In this document: positions 12,673-26,645 of the stretch, in pieces | Layout of the letters: each line of letters begins with the position of its first letter | How positions within the stretch are numbered: position 1 is the first letter of the stretch | Source: Erythrophleum ivorense | Lineage: Eukaryota; Streptophyta; Magnoliopsida; Fabales; Fabaceae | NCBI GenBank assembly: GCA_026724425.1 | Contig: JAIUCV010000229.1 | Span: 682,001 to 746,000 of the forward strand | DNA: 64,000 nt | Direction: 5' to 3' | Program-made: the position numbers and the translations under genes | The notes under the pieces: model-generated | Database searches by the model: none | Told to the model about the DNA's origin: nothing | Seen by the model: the letters and a program-made list of their open reading frames with translations, nothing else

Positions 12673-15600
12673 TTAACTTTCTTCAATTTTGATCACCTTC
12701 TCCTCTTCCTTATATGAATCTACCCTCTTTGATTGCTTTTTACCCGTTGAGGGTTCAGTTATTCTCTTGCTGCTACCGTTAGATGTCACAGGGGATATGC
12801 TTTTGCCATCAATTCTATCCGAGGAGTTTCTTGGTCCATCAGAAACAGGGGATCTCATGGATTCACTTCTTGGATGCTTGCTCAGTGAAGCCTTAATTGA
12901 TCGGGGAATACATTTTGAATGTCCTGAGGATGACTCCTCTTTGTCCTCATGTGAAGTGAGTTCTCTGCATGTCCTGAACATTTGTATAATAGATTTGTTG
13001 CAGAGGAAAATTGATCAGGATATGATACTATATCAGTGACAGTCCAAATCAATTAGGAAACTCTAAAGCAAGAATTTACAAAGCCAACCACAATAATTAG
13101 TGGTCCAATGTGCTTTAAGAAAAGTCTCCAAGGACTCATTTGTCTTTAAAGAAATGAGAACAGACATTTGAATGAAAAATCTGATTCCAAATTGAGAGAA
13201 TTTTTTCAAGGGCAATATAATATCTACCGTATTTAAGGGAAGTTAATTTCTTACACCATGGGGTTTAATATATCAACTCTTGGTGCAGTCTATATCATCC
13301 AATTAACTACCGTAGTTTTAGAAAGGCAAGCTATATAACCTGACGACAAATGCCCTTCTTTTTTCTTCTTCCGCTAATCCTTTGTTTCCTGCCTTCTTTT
13401 GTTTTTTATTTGCATTTTTTCTCTTTGGAAGAATAGGGAGGGGCGAAGGGGTAGAGGAAAGGTGGGGACCTGACGATTTTAGAAGTTCCAAGGATTTATA
13501 TCATTCATTTAGCACAACTTTATAGAACAGCAAGAAGCCATTGTCTTTGGCGTTTGAAGGCTCCATTTCGATAGGACATCCTCCCATACCATCATTAATA
13601 AACATTGGAGGAAGCACATGAGTAGTAATATTCTATAAAGTACTGTTAGCTTTGACAAGCCATTAACAAAAGAAATATGAAGACTAAACTGTAGTAAAGT
13701 TTCTACTTTTTATGCCTTGAAGAAATTCAGAACTTACAAAGTGCCTAAGAAGGATACAAGATGTTTAACTACTCAAATTTTAAATGTCAAATCTTAATAA
13801 AAATAAAAATAAATCATTGAAAGCGCCAGCAGAATGTGAAAGTAAAGAACTACTCATTTAATCAGAGCTTTGAACTGCGAAAAAGGTGCAGCTCAACATA
13901 TTGTTGTGTTTTTCCATAAAGAACTCATTCATTTATGAGAAAGAGAGAAGGGGAGGGGAGATATTGCACAAGCCACAACCCATCTGGTTATTTAGCCCAG
14001 TCTATAGCCTCATCCACTATTTAACATATGAGTCATGACTACATTCCAAAAATCAGTCCTACCAACTCAACAGACCTCAAGCACTCTATGTGTCATTCCT
14101 CAAGACCTCAACTTCAAATAAGCATTCTAGTGCAGTCCATGTACAAGTAACTAAACATGTAATGCACCATCCAGTGTTCTATGATTGGAGTGATTTGCAA
14201 GTACCATAATTTGTAGGAAAGTACGCAATAACTCTTCCACATGCTAATTTGCAATGTTGCAACAAAAGAGTTGAAGGCAAAACCTACCTCTCATCAGTGT
14301 ATGAAGAAGAGCGTTTCAGAACATTACGTCCATCTGCTTCTTCCTTCGGTATTTTGGTCTCAATTAAGCTCCCACTGAAATATTCTTTGTCCTCCAATCT
14401 GAGGCCCATTAGCCTTGGATTCTCTGCTAGGCAATCAAGTTCCCCCAACATGATAGGAGTTGAGAACAGTGGGGAAGGGAATTTTGAATGGGAAAACCGA
14501 GGCTTATAGGATGGAATAAGACCAAAACTATGGTTTTTCACGGATATTGACCCACAAGAGATCAGTTGCATCAGCAGATTTGAGGCCTTCAGCCTAGTGT
14601 TAGTTGGAACCCGAATGTCTTCCTGTTCCAGAATCCTAAAGCTGTTCATCTTACTAGCATCAGCTCTAATCAAGGATTCCAAAGTTTCAGCCTTACCACC
14701 AGAAGACGATGGACTAGAAGTTGAGGGAGGAGGAGAAACCGTGTCCCTGCAGATTTCCAAATTATCTTTCACTTGTGAAGCTTGGGCTTGACAGGTCTTA
14801 TAGCATTCAGGTTCTAACAACCCATCATCTGTTGATACGCCCCTTGTACATGTTTCCTGTGCTTTATGTCTGCTAACATTTTCTTCTGTCTGAGTTGATG
14901 CATCTGCCAATCCATCAGTTTTATAGATTTTGCATTCTGTCATGCTAAGAGAGCCACTCTTTCCAGCTCTAGACTCTGGAGAAACATCAGAGGAACCAGT
15001 ATGTTGTCCTGGGGAAAGCTCATCTTCTTGGAAGTGTCTGGTCTCTTTCCCATTCAGGCTAGAAGAGGAGGAAGCTTCATCATGACTCCTAGAAGAAGCT
15101 GGTTCTGGTAACTGCTTCAGGCTCTGTATTTTGACATTGCTAATCGGACTGAAACGATCTGTAAAGCAAATTCCACAGTGGTTAAGGTCTCACACATTGG
15201 TTCGTTCAGGGCCTAAATAAAGCAGTTATCATGTTTACCAGAATTGGATTCCTCAAAGAGCTCTGATCCTTTGAGAACATACTCATTGCCATGGGCTGGT
15301 AGAATTAGATCATCTTCACAGAGATCATGCCACACGAATCCGTTCTTGTAACTTCTGAATTACATAATCAAGATATATATATATATATATATATATATGA
15401 TGAGAACCGTACCCAATGATTTGGTCATAGAGTGAAACAACCTAAAGCTCAAGTCTCAACTACCTTAATCGTTTCTTCCCAAGTCCTAAATTTTAACATG
15501 GGGGAAGGATAGAGCTTATGGGGTCTCAGTAATTGTTTTACTATAGGTTTCTCATCATGCAAACTGAACACTAGGCAAAAGGAAATACAGTAAATTTGTT

Positions 15601-15972
15601 ACCTCTTACAGGACCATGAATACAAGGAAGCCATTCCTCTACCTCTCAAAGCGTTAAGCTTATCAATCACATCTGCAAACAAACAGTTCCTCAAAACCAC
15701 AAACCAGTACGAAAAATATATATATATATCCCCCCCCCCCCCCGGGGTTAAAAAAAAAAAGTGCTGGTCATTCCTTTACTACCTCTCAAGTATAGCCCGT
15801 CTGGAGAGGAAAGCGGAACCTCCATGAAATGAGGATGCTCTAGCTGCCTGTTCCGACACAGATAGTAAATTACCGGTACTTTCCGACTCTGGTGGTATTT
15901 TGGTGACTTCTCTGTCCATACTTTAGCCCTCTCCGGGCTCACTTGACGGTACTTCTTCATTCGCGCCTCCAT
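12673..15972 (-). CDS. SOK3: SOSEKI (DUF966) polarity protein
   Basis: Five exons on the minus strand: 15972-15783, 15672-15603, 15354-15239, 15158-14288, 12973-12673. All introns are GT-AG, phases agree, and the product is 515 aa. Residues about 31-123 form the SOSEKI DIX-like polymerising domain (KVPVIYYLCRN, HPHFMEVPLSS, GMASLYSWSCKRSYKNGF, EYVLKGSELFEES). Residues about 286-415 hold the conserved DUF966 block (LIRADASKMNSFRIL, LMQLISCGSISVK, LGELDCLAENPRLMGLRL, KRSSSY), and the tail ends EEKVIKIEES. SOSEKI proteins oligomerise at cell corners and faces and mark polarity in plant tissues. The start MEARMKKY at 15972 matches family N termini; an in-frame ATG at 16020 would add 16 residues. 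The last intron is 1314 bp. The symbol SOK3 rests on gene order (At2g28150 position), not on a tree. Confidence 0.92.
15372..15398. repeat. (AT)n microsatellite in SOSEKI intron 2
   Basis: About 13 AT units inside the 248-bp intron 2. Confidence 0.9.
15715..15760. repeat. (AT)n - C14 - GGGG - TT - A11 tract in SOSEKI intron 1
   Basis: A short AT run is followed by 14 C (15730-15743), GGGG, TT and 11 A (15750-15760). It lies in the 110-bp intron 1. Such adjoining homopolymers are unstable and hard to sequence, so exact lengths are doubtful. Confidence 0.85.
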
Positions 15973-18900
15973 ACCCTCATGCAGAACCGCACCTAAACCA
16001 GTCGTCGTAGAACGGAACACCTCTCAAATACTCAAAGCCTCTCAGCTGCGATTCCTCGATAGAAACTCTATTGAGAAGAACCCTACTGTTCACATAGCTT
16101 CAATTTGTAGAAAAACGTTACAGGGTTGAAAATTTCTACCTTCGTCACTAGAACATACCGGAAATCAGATCCAGGTAGCTTATAAACTGCTCCTGCACAT
16201 GGAATCCTAAGCAATACAAATACAAAACATCAAAAAGGGAAAAAATAATAATAAGTAGAGATAAACGAGCTGTGTATATGGAAAGAATAAGCCGAGAAGA
16301 ATGCCAAATCACCAGGAAAGCGAAAGAGAGAGAGAAGTTTCCTGTGGATGAAGAGGTTTAGAAATGGACACCCGCATTTAAAGCGTTGGGATAAAGACAA
16401 TGTGGTGTGGTGGGAATGGGAGCAGGAAGACGATGAAACAGAGACAAAGACGAAAGAAAAAAGCTTACAAATCTGTTTGGCTGATTTGATGAACTGTCTG
16501 TGCGTGTTATGAGAAGTGAGAAGCTCACTCTTCCCTTTCCAGTCTTCTTCTGCTTTTGCCCTTTTCCCCCACTTTTATATTACGTTTTTTGGTCTTCATG
16601 TCCTCTCTTCAACCACCATCTTTGCCCATCGTAGTTCAAATCAAGCGTGGCTAAATTCACCCCAAAAGTGTAATCACGAACCACTCTTAGCTCTAGTTCT
16701 TATCTATCAAATCAAACCTATTTTGTTTCTCAACGTGATAGCTTATTCTTAATTTGGTTTTTATTTTAGCCCTTTGCACAAACAATTTTCTCCCATTTTA
16801 GTCTCTGCTTAACTCTTCTATGAATCAAGTAATGAATATGATTGATATTAAAAATTAAAGTACGAAATTTAAATAAAAAACTTAAAGAATTAAATGAAAA
16901 TAAATAAATAAGTTAAGGGATAAAAAATAATAGTTATGCTTAATTGCTTTTTTAACAATTTAATCTTTGTGGTTTTAATTATCCAAATTATCTAATTGTA
17001 GTTAAAATAAATTTTTAATTAATTAAGTAAAATTTATTTAAAAATATTTTAATGTTAAACGAGGGTTTATTATTATATTTCTTTTTCTTTTAAATTAATT
17101 TAATCAAGTAGTTTAATAATTAAAAAAATAAAATTATTAGATTATGTAAATAAATTAAAGAAAAGTAACATTATTTGAATTAAAATTAAATAAGTAAAAT
17201 GTTTTGATGATTAAATCGAAATGGCAAAACGTGAAATTAAATATATTATGAATTTTATTATAACGAAGATTATAAATATATAATTTTGTCTAGATTTAAA
17301 TAAATCTACTTTAAGTTTTTTGTCAAAGTATATCTGGTCATAATTAGTTACTAACTTTGTAATTAAATCTTAATTGAGAAAAATAAAGTGTTATTACCAA
17401 TGATATTAAAGACACAATATATCTCCCAACTCCATGTTTGCGAAAAGTAGACGTGAGAGTGTTCGTTGTTAATAACTTTTTCACTCTACATTGTTAATAA
17501 TTTTTCCCTTCATGTTAATAAATTTATTACACATTAATTCTTATATGTTTTGATGGAACCAAGGCACCAAACACTCAAAATCATATTGATATAATTAAAG
17601 AGATGTAATTAATGAACTTACAAGAGTAATACTGTATATATTCTTATGTAATTATATATGTCAATTAAATATTTACATTTATTACTATTTAAATTTGAAT
17701 ATATCAAAAGTTTTAATGAACAAAATCATTGCCAAGTATGGCCTAATTATATGCACATTGGCGGGCGTCACTACAGTCTATAAACAATGATTTGGACGCC
17801 CAATGCAGTTTCTTTTTATTCCCTCTCAATTAAAACAAAATAATTGAGTTCTACAACGAATGGGGATTTTGGTTTGTTATGTACGAGGCCAACTCATACC
17901 CACCGTGTTATCTTTTTCTTCTTTGATATGTTTGAAGAACACTGTTAACTTTTTACATTGTCGACATAAATCCCCACAGATACATTAAACAATGATCTTT
18001 TGTATTTTCTTTTGATCTAAACAGGAGAGTTTAAAATAAATATCGTGTACGTACGAACAGCCCCTTAATAATAAATAGATATAAATACATTAGAGTTGAA
18101 TTCTTTTAAATATCTATCGGCCTCCAGTGAACCACTTGATTTCCAAAATTCCTTCCAAAGTAGAAGCTTATAATTCTAAAGAATCCTACCCTGAATGAAC
18201 GGGAAATGGCTGGCTCACATGCAATGCTTTTAAATCGCTTTTATGGGTTTATTTTTTTGGGCTTCCTAGACCAAATATAATTCATTATTTTGTGGCAACT
18301 GTTTGCACTTGATTTTTTTTTTTCTTTTTGGTTAATGAAAAGATAAAACACCAGTTATTGACATCATGCTATAGTATATATACAGAGGACAAGCATATGA
18401 GTTCGTGGACTAACTTTTTCATTTAAAAACAAAGCTATCGGTCTTCTCTTCATGGAAAGACAAATTATTATATATAGTACTCCATATACCATTTCATTTC
18501 TGATCACAGTCGTATATGCATATATTTGTTAGGACACCCTAAAATATTAAAATGCATTATTAAGTCTCACAAGCTTTAGCACTAGTAACGTGACCAAAAG
18601 AGACAAGTCAGTATAACTCACACAAAGAGCCACATGCCAGAGATCTTATAACACGAACCCACTTCCCTTTCTTTCCTGGTAAGAAATTCATTTCAGATCC
18701 TTCCTTATTAGCTGAGATGGATCCTTCTGCAGCTGTAGAAATTCCATTCCTTCACAAAAATAATATGGGAATATTGTATTAGTGCAAACCAGTTCACAAA
18801 TGAGAAAGAACACTGTCTTCCCTTTAAAGAATATATTGCAGGGATATCTTTCTTTTACCTTCAATTGCTTTATCCTCTTTATATATATTTATAATTCTAG

Positions 18901-19239
18901 GCAAAAGAAACTTGAAACTAAAGAATTTTCTGAAAGCCATTGTTTGCTTTTCTCTTTGTTTTTGAAGGCTGTTTCGTAAGAAGCACCTTCCCCCTTTCTT
19001 ACACAGTTTGCAGTTTATAGTTCCTCGGGGGAGCACTTAGTTGAAATTTAGTTTTAGACTCTTTTTTAAGGTTCTGATGCTATTAGGTATCCATTGACCA
19101 TTTTAATCAAAAGCTCATAATTAATTTTATAACATCTGAAGTAGGTTTCACTTCCCTTACCTACTCTGTTTAATGTTTTCTAATTTTTTTCCTCCCTTTT
19201 CTCTTACTAATGACAGCCAAAGACAGGCCAAACTGGAGT

Positions 19240-19241
<2 letters not shown>

Positions 19242-19274
<33 letters not shown>
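19242..19274. repeat. (AT)n microsatellite
   Basis: About 16 AT units in intergenic DNA. Confidence 0.9.
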
Positions 19275-19278
<4 letters not shown>

Positions 19279-22200
19279 ACTTGAAAACCATCTTCCAGGA
19301 GAAATATAAGTGATGAGAAAACGAAGGGTATTAAAAGCGACTAGAAACTGTTGAAACTAACCCCTGTCCCTTCAACTTTCCATCTCTGGAAACCTCAGAA
19401 CTGTTGGGTTAAACTTTCTTAAGTAAGTTGTTTTATGGAATTCAAACCCCAGAAAAAGCAAAATGCAGAATTGGTCAAGGAGAATATCATGATATGGTGT
19501 TACTGTTTACTCACCTAACCAGATGAAAATATACAGAATACCTTACTTTCCACTAGTGATTTAGCTGCATCACCTAATTGTCATCTTCATTGGATCAATA
19601 GCTTCACTCCATTTACTTTCAATTATACTGTGAGCACATCAAATGAAATTAAAAGGAAGCGCAATTAATTAACCATGCTTAAATATGTAAACTCACACTG
19701 TAAATTCTGAGACTTGTAAATTTTTGGCAATAGCATTAGTATGTATGGATTAACTTTGATATATAAACAGTCCCATAATAATGCATATGTGCAAGGTGGA
19801 ACCTGAACATAAACATAATCATAAACATAAATGCATTGAATGGCTTGTCAAAAAGGCAGCCAAAGCTTCTAAATTAGAAATCAACCAGTTAAATGCAATG
19901 TCGGGTTCCTCTAAAGTGGAACAACTTTATGCATCTCATTTGATCAATATTTACTTGCATGATGCAGATTGCGCTCCCTAATTATCCATCATGCATTTGA
20001 AAAACGTACTATAGTGGAAACCATGAAGCCCAAGTATTTAAAATACAGAGCTAATGAATTGTATTTGAACCTCTTTGATGCTCATATTAGACAGACACAA
20101 TACAACACTTCAAATTGTATATAGACACTCTGTATTTTACTATTATCATATGATGTTTTAAATTTGTGTCAATATCCATGCATCTTAGACTGGAAAGGAG
20201 TATTCATTTACTATCCCAGCAAATTAACCAGCTACATACAGCTGAGGGTAGACTAGTATATTTAATCCTAGTCCTGGCTAGTCATTCTGCGTACTAGTGA
20301 GTTGAGTTTAAGGCTTAACGGCACTTTTTGCAGATACTGATTACCGTCAGAAATAGCAGTTTTGTTAACATATATCCGAAGAAAAGGGTGCGATCATATG
20401 AGTTTAACTAGGTTTTAGATAAGTAAAACAATGTTAAGAACTTGAGGGCTTCAATCTGGTGTAGCTAAATGCATGATGAGTAAGCTAAGCCAATGTAGGA
20501 ATTTAGTTTCTTGGTTTCAGCAAAAGATAGCGTTGTAGGAAATTAAATGTGAATATGAAAGTGAAATGCAAAACGAAATGGGTTATAATGCGCAGAGAGA
20601 GAGAGAGACAGAAGCATTAGCAACTCCAGATGGATTTGTTGGCATCTTTATCCTCCACAAAAGGGAACCATTAAGTAGTGCTTAGCTGGTTGCAGCATTA
20701 ATGATCCATGGCCAAACTCATCCCTCTTTCCCCATTCAGCAACTTGTTCTCCACTATCAGAACATCAAATTATATAAATAAGCCTTTTTGTGCAACTTAA
20801 TTAGCAATTTTATTGATGATTTGATTTCACATCCAAACTCATTCCAACGGCCAATAAATTGTTCACAAAGGGTTGCCATTGCTGCAAGTACTACATAAAT
20901 CTTTATCCAACTTTAAATATATATTATTTAAAAAATTAACAAAAATTCACGCTGTCATGACAGAGCTGAAGTGAATGTACATGAAAGTGGACACCTTTAA
21001 TCTCAGGGTAATTTATCAACCTTTGTATCGTACAGACACATATCATATTGATAATTAAATACACATGAGATCATCGCCAAAATGATATTCATGGAATAGC
21101 TACGTAGTGATTTGGTGTGTATCTGCCCAGTTCATCAAAGCAAAAAAGGCTTAAAATGAAGTCAGCTCAGAAACTTTTATTTTTGTTCCTGATGTGAGGT
21201 CCACAAATAACTTCCAGCAATTATTCCATTTTAGTAGCCTACTTTTCTAATGAGGATGTGTGAGCAGTACACAACTGCACCATTTATATGGTTTTACAGA
21301 ATTGTTCTCGTCGTAATTGCTCCTTTTTAGTAGACTTCTGCTTAGGTGGCAGTCATTAATTCATGGGGCATACCTGATTAAGGGTACACTTACACTAGTA
21401 GGGCATGCATCCTTCCTACCCGTTGCCCTCATTCAAGGCAACTAAACCAATAGGGACCAGTGAGCAAGTGATAGACAAAGACAGGAATCCGAGGACTTGG
21501 GACACACGGAGGGCACTTGCCGTTCTCATAGGGGAAACTGAATATATATCATCACTCATCTAGAAAGACCAAAAAAGAAACTTTTTTTTTTTTTGGGCAA
21601 TAAAAGAATGTAGAGATCACTAAACTCAACAGGAAGGACTGGTCAGGTTAATAATACTTACCTGCCATGTGGTCTTATCTATATTTTTCCTTTTCATTCA
21701 AATTCAGCCACTTGGATATGCATTTAAAAGCAATATGTAATTAGATTATCACCAAGTAGTATTTGGTACCTCAATATTTTAACTTCTCGGATGTTAAAAA
21801 AATTATTTAAAAGCTGGACCGGATGAACGCAGTGGAGTGTTGTTTGGACTGAACCCGATGAAGGCAGCTTGGGCCTTGGACACAACAGGAGTCCAGACAT
21901 AACATGCGGTGTGCAGAGCTAATTGTGAGTTGAATCGCAAATTTAATTTGAATTTATTTGCCTTAAAAGAAAAAAAGCTTAGATCAAAATGTAGTAAATT
22001 TATATCTAAGTTGAAGTAAAGCTTAATTTAAGATGTTGGTTTTATAGTAGAAATTAAGGAATATTGAATTAAAAAAAAAGGTAAAGAGGAACATGTGCTG
22101 TGTAGACAGCTGCCCTTTTACGAATTCAAATTCTAACTGTGTTGGACTAATAAATTAGTTAAATTGCTATTTGATTCAGACATTACTTGATTATAATAGC

Positions 22201-23507
22201 TCAAATAAATAAATTATATATTTTTTATTTTTAAAAAGATTACAGCATTCTCAATTTAATTTTTGTTAAGTGTAAGTTTGTCAATTTCGTCTTTCAATAA
22301 TATTCATCAATCATTTTAATCCTTTTGTTTGTTAAATGGGGATGAGTTTATTTGAGTTATTTTCCTATTTTAACAAAATGTTTACGTAGTTGTTAAATTG
22401 ATTAAATATAGTCAATAAATTAATGAACTGCTTGTAACTTTTCTAAATACTGTGTTTGATCATTTCACTATATAATAGTTACATAAGCATTTTGTTTATT
22501 CAGATTAGCAACTCCAATAAATTCATGTTTGTTTCACAAACAGAAGCTAAATTGATAGAAAAAAAAATTATTAAGAGATGAAATTGAAATCTCGACATTT
22601 TTTTTAAGAAAATTGAAAATTTGATGAAACCTCAAAGTTGAAAATTGAAAATTCAATGGTTGATGATTGTATGAGGATTTTATAATTGAAAATTACAATG
22701 CCCCAAGGGAGCTGAGTCAGAAGATTGAATGATTCAAGCATGGAAAGTTATGGAAGGCTGAGAAGATTGGAGGGGGAAAAAAAAAAAGAAGGAAAAGGAG
22801 TTGGCACAAAGTTGACGTGATGGAGACGCTTAGATGAGAAATGTGCCTAATGTTTTGAAGAATGAGGCATCCTGGAGTCAGGCAAGTGTTCTTCTTCAAG
22901 CTTCCGCATTTTGTGGAATAACCTTCACCACACTCCGTTCTCACCTTTCCTCCTATCACTTCCATTCCATTCTTCTGTCTACGCTTAACAGTTATTCTTT
23001 TGTCATATCCATGATTTTCCTTTAAATATACATATAAATATATAATTTCACTTTGTAAAAAAATATTATTTCTTTCTTTTTTGGAGTCTTTCCTATTAAA
23101 TTTTTTAATTATTTGGACTAAGTTACGGAGAGTTTAAGTTTTCAATCGTTTAGTTATCTTTTGAGATTGTTGCATAATAATAAAATATTATTTATCATGA
23201 ATTTTGAAATAATTAGATGATTGAGAATTTGAGCTCCAAAGACGTCAAGCTTTTTCTAGTAGTGCTCATATTTTTTTTTAGCTTGTTATATCTTTAACTC
23301 CTTAAAATAAAAAATAAAAAATGCTTATTCATATTTAAATATATATAAAAAAAACTACAATGAATTTTGTCTATCCGTTATAATTTGATTGATAACTTGA
23401 TATTAAATATTTAAGAAATTACATATAAGTTTTATCATAGTAAAAGAGAAAAAATTCCATTTTGGTTCTTCATCACATTTATAAAGTGAAATAATAAGTA
23501 AACCAAG

Positions 23508-23791
23508 GGTATGTTTAGATAAGAGAAGAGAAAGGAAACCTTCATTGAAACATTTCTCTTATTTAAAAGAAGTTAATAACAAGAAAGAAAGGATAATATA
23601 ATGAAGGGTTTTCGACTAATTTTTTAAAATTTTCTTTTTTTATAAATTCCCTAATTTGCATATACATAAGAAGATTTTTAAAAAAATAAAACAAAAAAAT
23701 TATTATGTAACTATTCCTTTTTTTTATTTCTCCTCTTTATATTCTCTTTTAATTATTTTCCTTCTTATCTTCCCACTTCCAAACATGACAC
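23508..23791. mobile_element. MITE candidate
   Basis: The left end AGGGTATGTTTAGA and the reverse complement of the right end AGTGTCATGTTTGGA are similar and flank about 280 bp of A/T-rich DNA. Subterminal AAGAGAAG-type words also recur in opposite orientation. No clear target-site duplication is visible, so the borders are approximate. Confidence 0.4.
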
Positions 23792-23829
23792 TATTACTCT
23801 AAAGTTGAATAAAATATAAAAAGAATATA

Positions 23830-23970
23830 ATCATAGAAAGAATAAAAAATAAATTTTAAAATAAAAATGATCTTTATACTTATATTTTAAAAAAATAACA
23901 AAATATTGTTAAGTAATGATTATAAAAATATAATAAATATTATATAGAAAACATATAAGCATAATTTCTT
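23830..23970. repeat. dispersed AT-rich repeat B, copy 1
   Basis: The stretch AAAATATTGTTA followed by an ATTATAAAA-TATAATAAA-ATTATATA pattern recurs at about 55165-55305 in the same orientation with moderate divergence. No coding sequence or termini are visible. Confidence 0.5.
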
Positions 23971-25120
23971 TATATAAAAATTACTAAACGGTCTTTTGAA
24001 TTAATTTAAATTTTTGGGTGATAGGTGATGGATGAGTTGAAAATTCTGTGTTGGGCCCTGTGTAACAAATGGACTGGGCTTTGTGGGATAAAGACTTAGG
24101 CGATGATGTTAACTTGTGTGGTTTTCGGCTTAATAGCCTCCAATTGACCAGAGTTTCCATATCTGTTTGTCTTTATGGGAAATGAGTCGCGCCATTCGCG
24201 GACTTGTCCACTGTTGATAACATGGCTTAGCATGTTTTCTAGGACTTTTATCGTTGCCGTCTCTTGCAGGCATCCATTGACGTCGGTTTGGCTCTTAAGC
24301 ACGCCTAGCTGTATGAAAGGAACTACCTTGTTTCTTTCCACTACATTCCCAATTTGCTTTCTCCACTTCACACTTAATTACTAATTGTTGAATAAGCCTA
24401 TCCCTTTTAACAATCAATACTACCTCAAACCTCATGTTTTCACTGTACCTCACATAAGCTTCCGACGTATAATTATTATTATCACCACCTCACCAACAGC
24501 TATCTCTGCTCATATTACCAGCATATTCTTGAACTTCCTTAATTCAAAAGAAGACACCCTTTCATTAGAACTCACCATTTGGTATCACAATTATGATATT
24601 ATTCAGGTTTTTCTAAAGTTAGATTGTTATCTTCTCCAATTAGAACACTAAAACAAAAAGGAAAAGGAAAGTTCGGTAACAAACATGTTTTTTAGTCGAG
24701 AACTGTTATCAAGTGACAAATGATGAAATATGAGGGATGAGCCATGTGCTGCAGGACAGAGAAGTTGGTTTGAGGGAATAAATAGTTGAGTCTTTTTTTC
24801 TATGCTTTCACTTTGCTTATGGTTTTTTTTCTTTTAGTGGGGGCAGATAAAAAGAGAGAAGCTTTAGTAGAAGAAATAAATTAGAGAAACATAAAGATTA
24901 GACATGAATAGCCATGAGTTCCCTAAGAATAGGGTTCAATATATATAATCATACATCACACCAGTAATGAATCCAGATTCTGATTTGTGGGTCCACCCGA
25001 CCCGGCAAGCAGAGCTCAGAGACCTTTCCCTCTGGTTGTTGGCCACACCCCATCTCCCAATCCCAACGACTCCACACCCACGCCCATCTCCTTAATTGTT
25101 TGATGTGATCTTAATTAGAT

Positions 25121-25123
<3 letters not shown>

Positions 25124-25180
<57 letters not shown>
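25124..25180. repeat. compound (TC)n(AC)n microsatellite
   Basis: About 14 TC units pass directly into about 15 CA units, some 310 bp beyond the stop codon of the DUF1635 gene. Confidence 0.95.
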
Positions 25181-25181
<1 letters not shown>

Positions 25182-25492
25182 CACTTGCTGGACTACGGTA
25201 TCTTAGTTACATTACACTTTCATAGTGAAATCAAACTTCAAACCCTCCCTTTCACTTCAAGAACCAAAAGTTGAATGTGAAAGAAGGGAAAATGCCAAGG
25301 ATCAATTCTTGATTCTTCAACCTCCCCAAAATAATGCTAGAAAGCCTAAATCAAAGCACTCGGTTAACTTCTTTTCTAGAACAAACCACTGTACACATGC
25401 TAGATCAGTCGCTCTAACCCTTTAATCCTATGAACTTATAAATATATATGAATTTGAAAAAAGCTATGTGGGCAAATGCGACTTGCTAGTAG

Positions 25493-26412
25493 TCAGTGGA
25501 GTACAACCCTTTGGTACTTGGTGTCCGTGGGAGAGTCGGAGCCCTCACACAATACCCTTTTTCTACTGACTCTTCCGCAGTTGGCACCATTAATGAAGGA
25601 ATCTTGGTGGAGGAGCTGCGGCTGCGGCGGCGCCGGTGCCGGATGCGGCGGAGGTGGTGATGGAATGGTTACCGGAGGAATCTCAGAGGATTCCAGTGGT
25701 GGTGGTGGGTGTCTCCACTGAGGAAGTGGTCCTGCCAGGAGCAGAGTCTGAAGCAGAGGCCCAGCTTTCATCACCGCCTGCAAAAGCTTACCTTTTTCCG
25801 GTAATGGCTTGTTCGGCGTCAACTCAATCGTCGATTGCGTCACAGGCAGCGGCGGCGGCGGAGGGGGTAATTGGGGTTGAGGCAAATGGTCAATGACCGG
25901 AGATGAGACAATGCTTTCTTCACAATCTGATGATGAGAGGCCATTGTTGGAGTCAACTCCTCTTCTGGGTTCATCTTCAATGCTGGAAATTCCAGACAGA
26001 GGAGCTGTATGTTGGTGTTGCTGCTGCTGTTGCTGGAAGACGAACTTCTCCAAGAGAAGTCGCTGGCATTTGTCTTGTGCTTCGTCCCTTTCTCTTATGG
26101 CTTTGTTAAGCAAATCCTTTAAATTGAGTAGTTGATCATCCCTCTTTTTGAATTCCTCTTGGACTGCAGCCCTTGTTTGTTCAAGCTCCAGAGTAGTGTA
26201 CAAAAGGGACTGCCTCAACTCCTCCATTGACTGTATCATCAAAGTTTCACAATACCCATGAAAAATTAGTCCTAAAATTCCAAATATAACTAACCCCATT
26301 ACGCATATCTATGAAATTTAATTACAATAGATGAAGTTAAGAAGAAAGCTTCTACCTTTCCCTGCTGGCAGTAGTAAGCCCAACTGAGAAGAGGGCTTCG
26401 CTGAGAGTCCAT
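25493..26412 (-). CDS. DUF1635 plant-specific coiled-coil protein
   Basis: Two exons on the minus strand, 26412-26356 and 26230-25493, joined in phase across a 125-bp GT-AG intron; product 264 aa. The first exon encodes MDSQRSPLLSWAYYCQQGK. Residues 20-90 are a predicted coiled coil (SMEELRQSLLYTTLELEQTR, LLNKAIRERDEAQDKCQ), the hallmark of DUF1635, followed by a Gln/His tract. The middle is proline-rich with runs of 7 and 4 prolines. A second conserved block (GKLLQAVMKAGPLLQTLLLA) and the tail RKRVLCEGSDSPTDTKYQR are also family features. Biochemical function is unknown; the older label 'enabled-like' reflects only the proline runs. A DUF1635 gene lies at the matching place in both Arabidopsis blocks (At2g28140, At5g22930). 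Confidence 0.92.
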
Positions 26413-26645
26413 GGTATTTTCCAAAGAACAGAATAACAAAGATTTTTTTTTCCTGAAAGAGAGAGAAGAAAAGGAAAGAGGGAGTTAGGGGAGTTTTGGG
26501 TGGAGGTTGAAGCTCTTTTATAGGAACGAGTCCAAGTTACTATTGAAGAGAGTGGATGCTTTCTCACGGAGGGGTTGGAGAAAAGCACAAAAAGCCAAAA
26601 GGCGAAAAAGAAGGGCAATTCCTATTCATTTCTTACGTCCCCATG

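Larger units (their letters stand above)
15973..25492. other. large gene-poor interval
   Basis: It begins with the 5' UTR and promoter of the SOSEKI gene (about 15973-16500; the minus-strand leader may contain an intron). The remaining ~9 kb shows no exon series, tRNA or known microRNA precursor I could recognise on either strand. It contains microsatellites and a MITE candidate near 23.5 kb. A 91-codon minus-strand ORF at 24096-24371 has ordinary amino-acid composition but matches no family I know, so it is not annotated as a gene. Confidence 0.6.

Noticed and set aside
21360..21545. Possible microRNA precursor (GC-richer patch with GGGCA and TGCCC words)
   Set aside because: No arm pairing long enough for a hairpin and no match to a microRNA I know.
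25476..25896. Plus-strand ORFs rich in Gly/Ala opposite the DUF1635 gene
   Set aside because: They are the antisense of its proline-rich coding exon.
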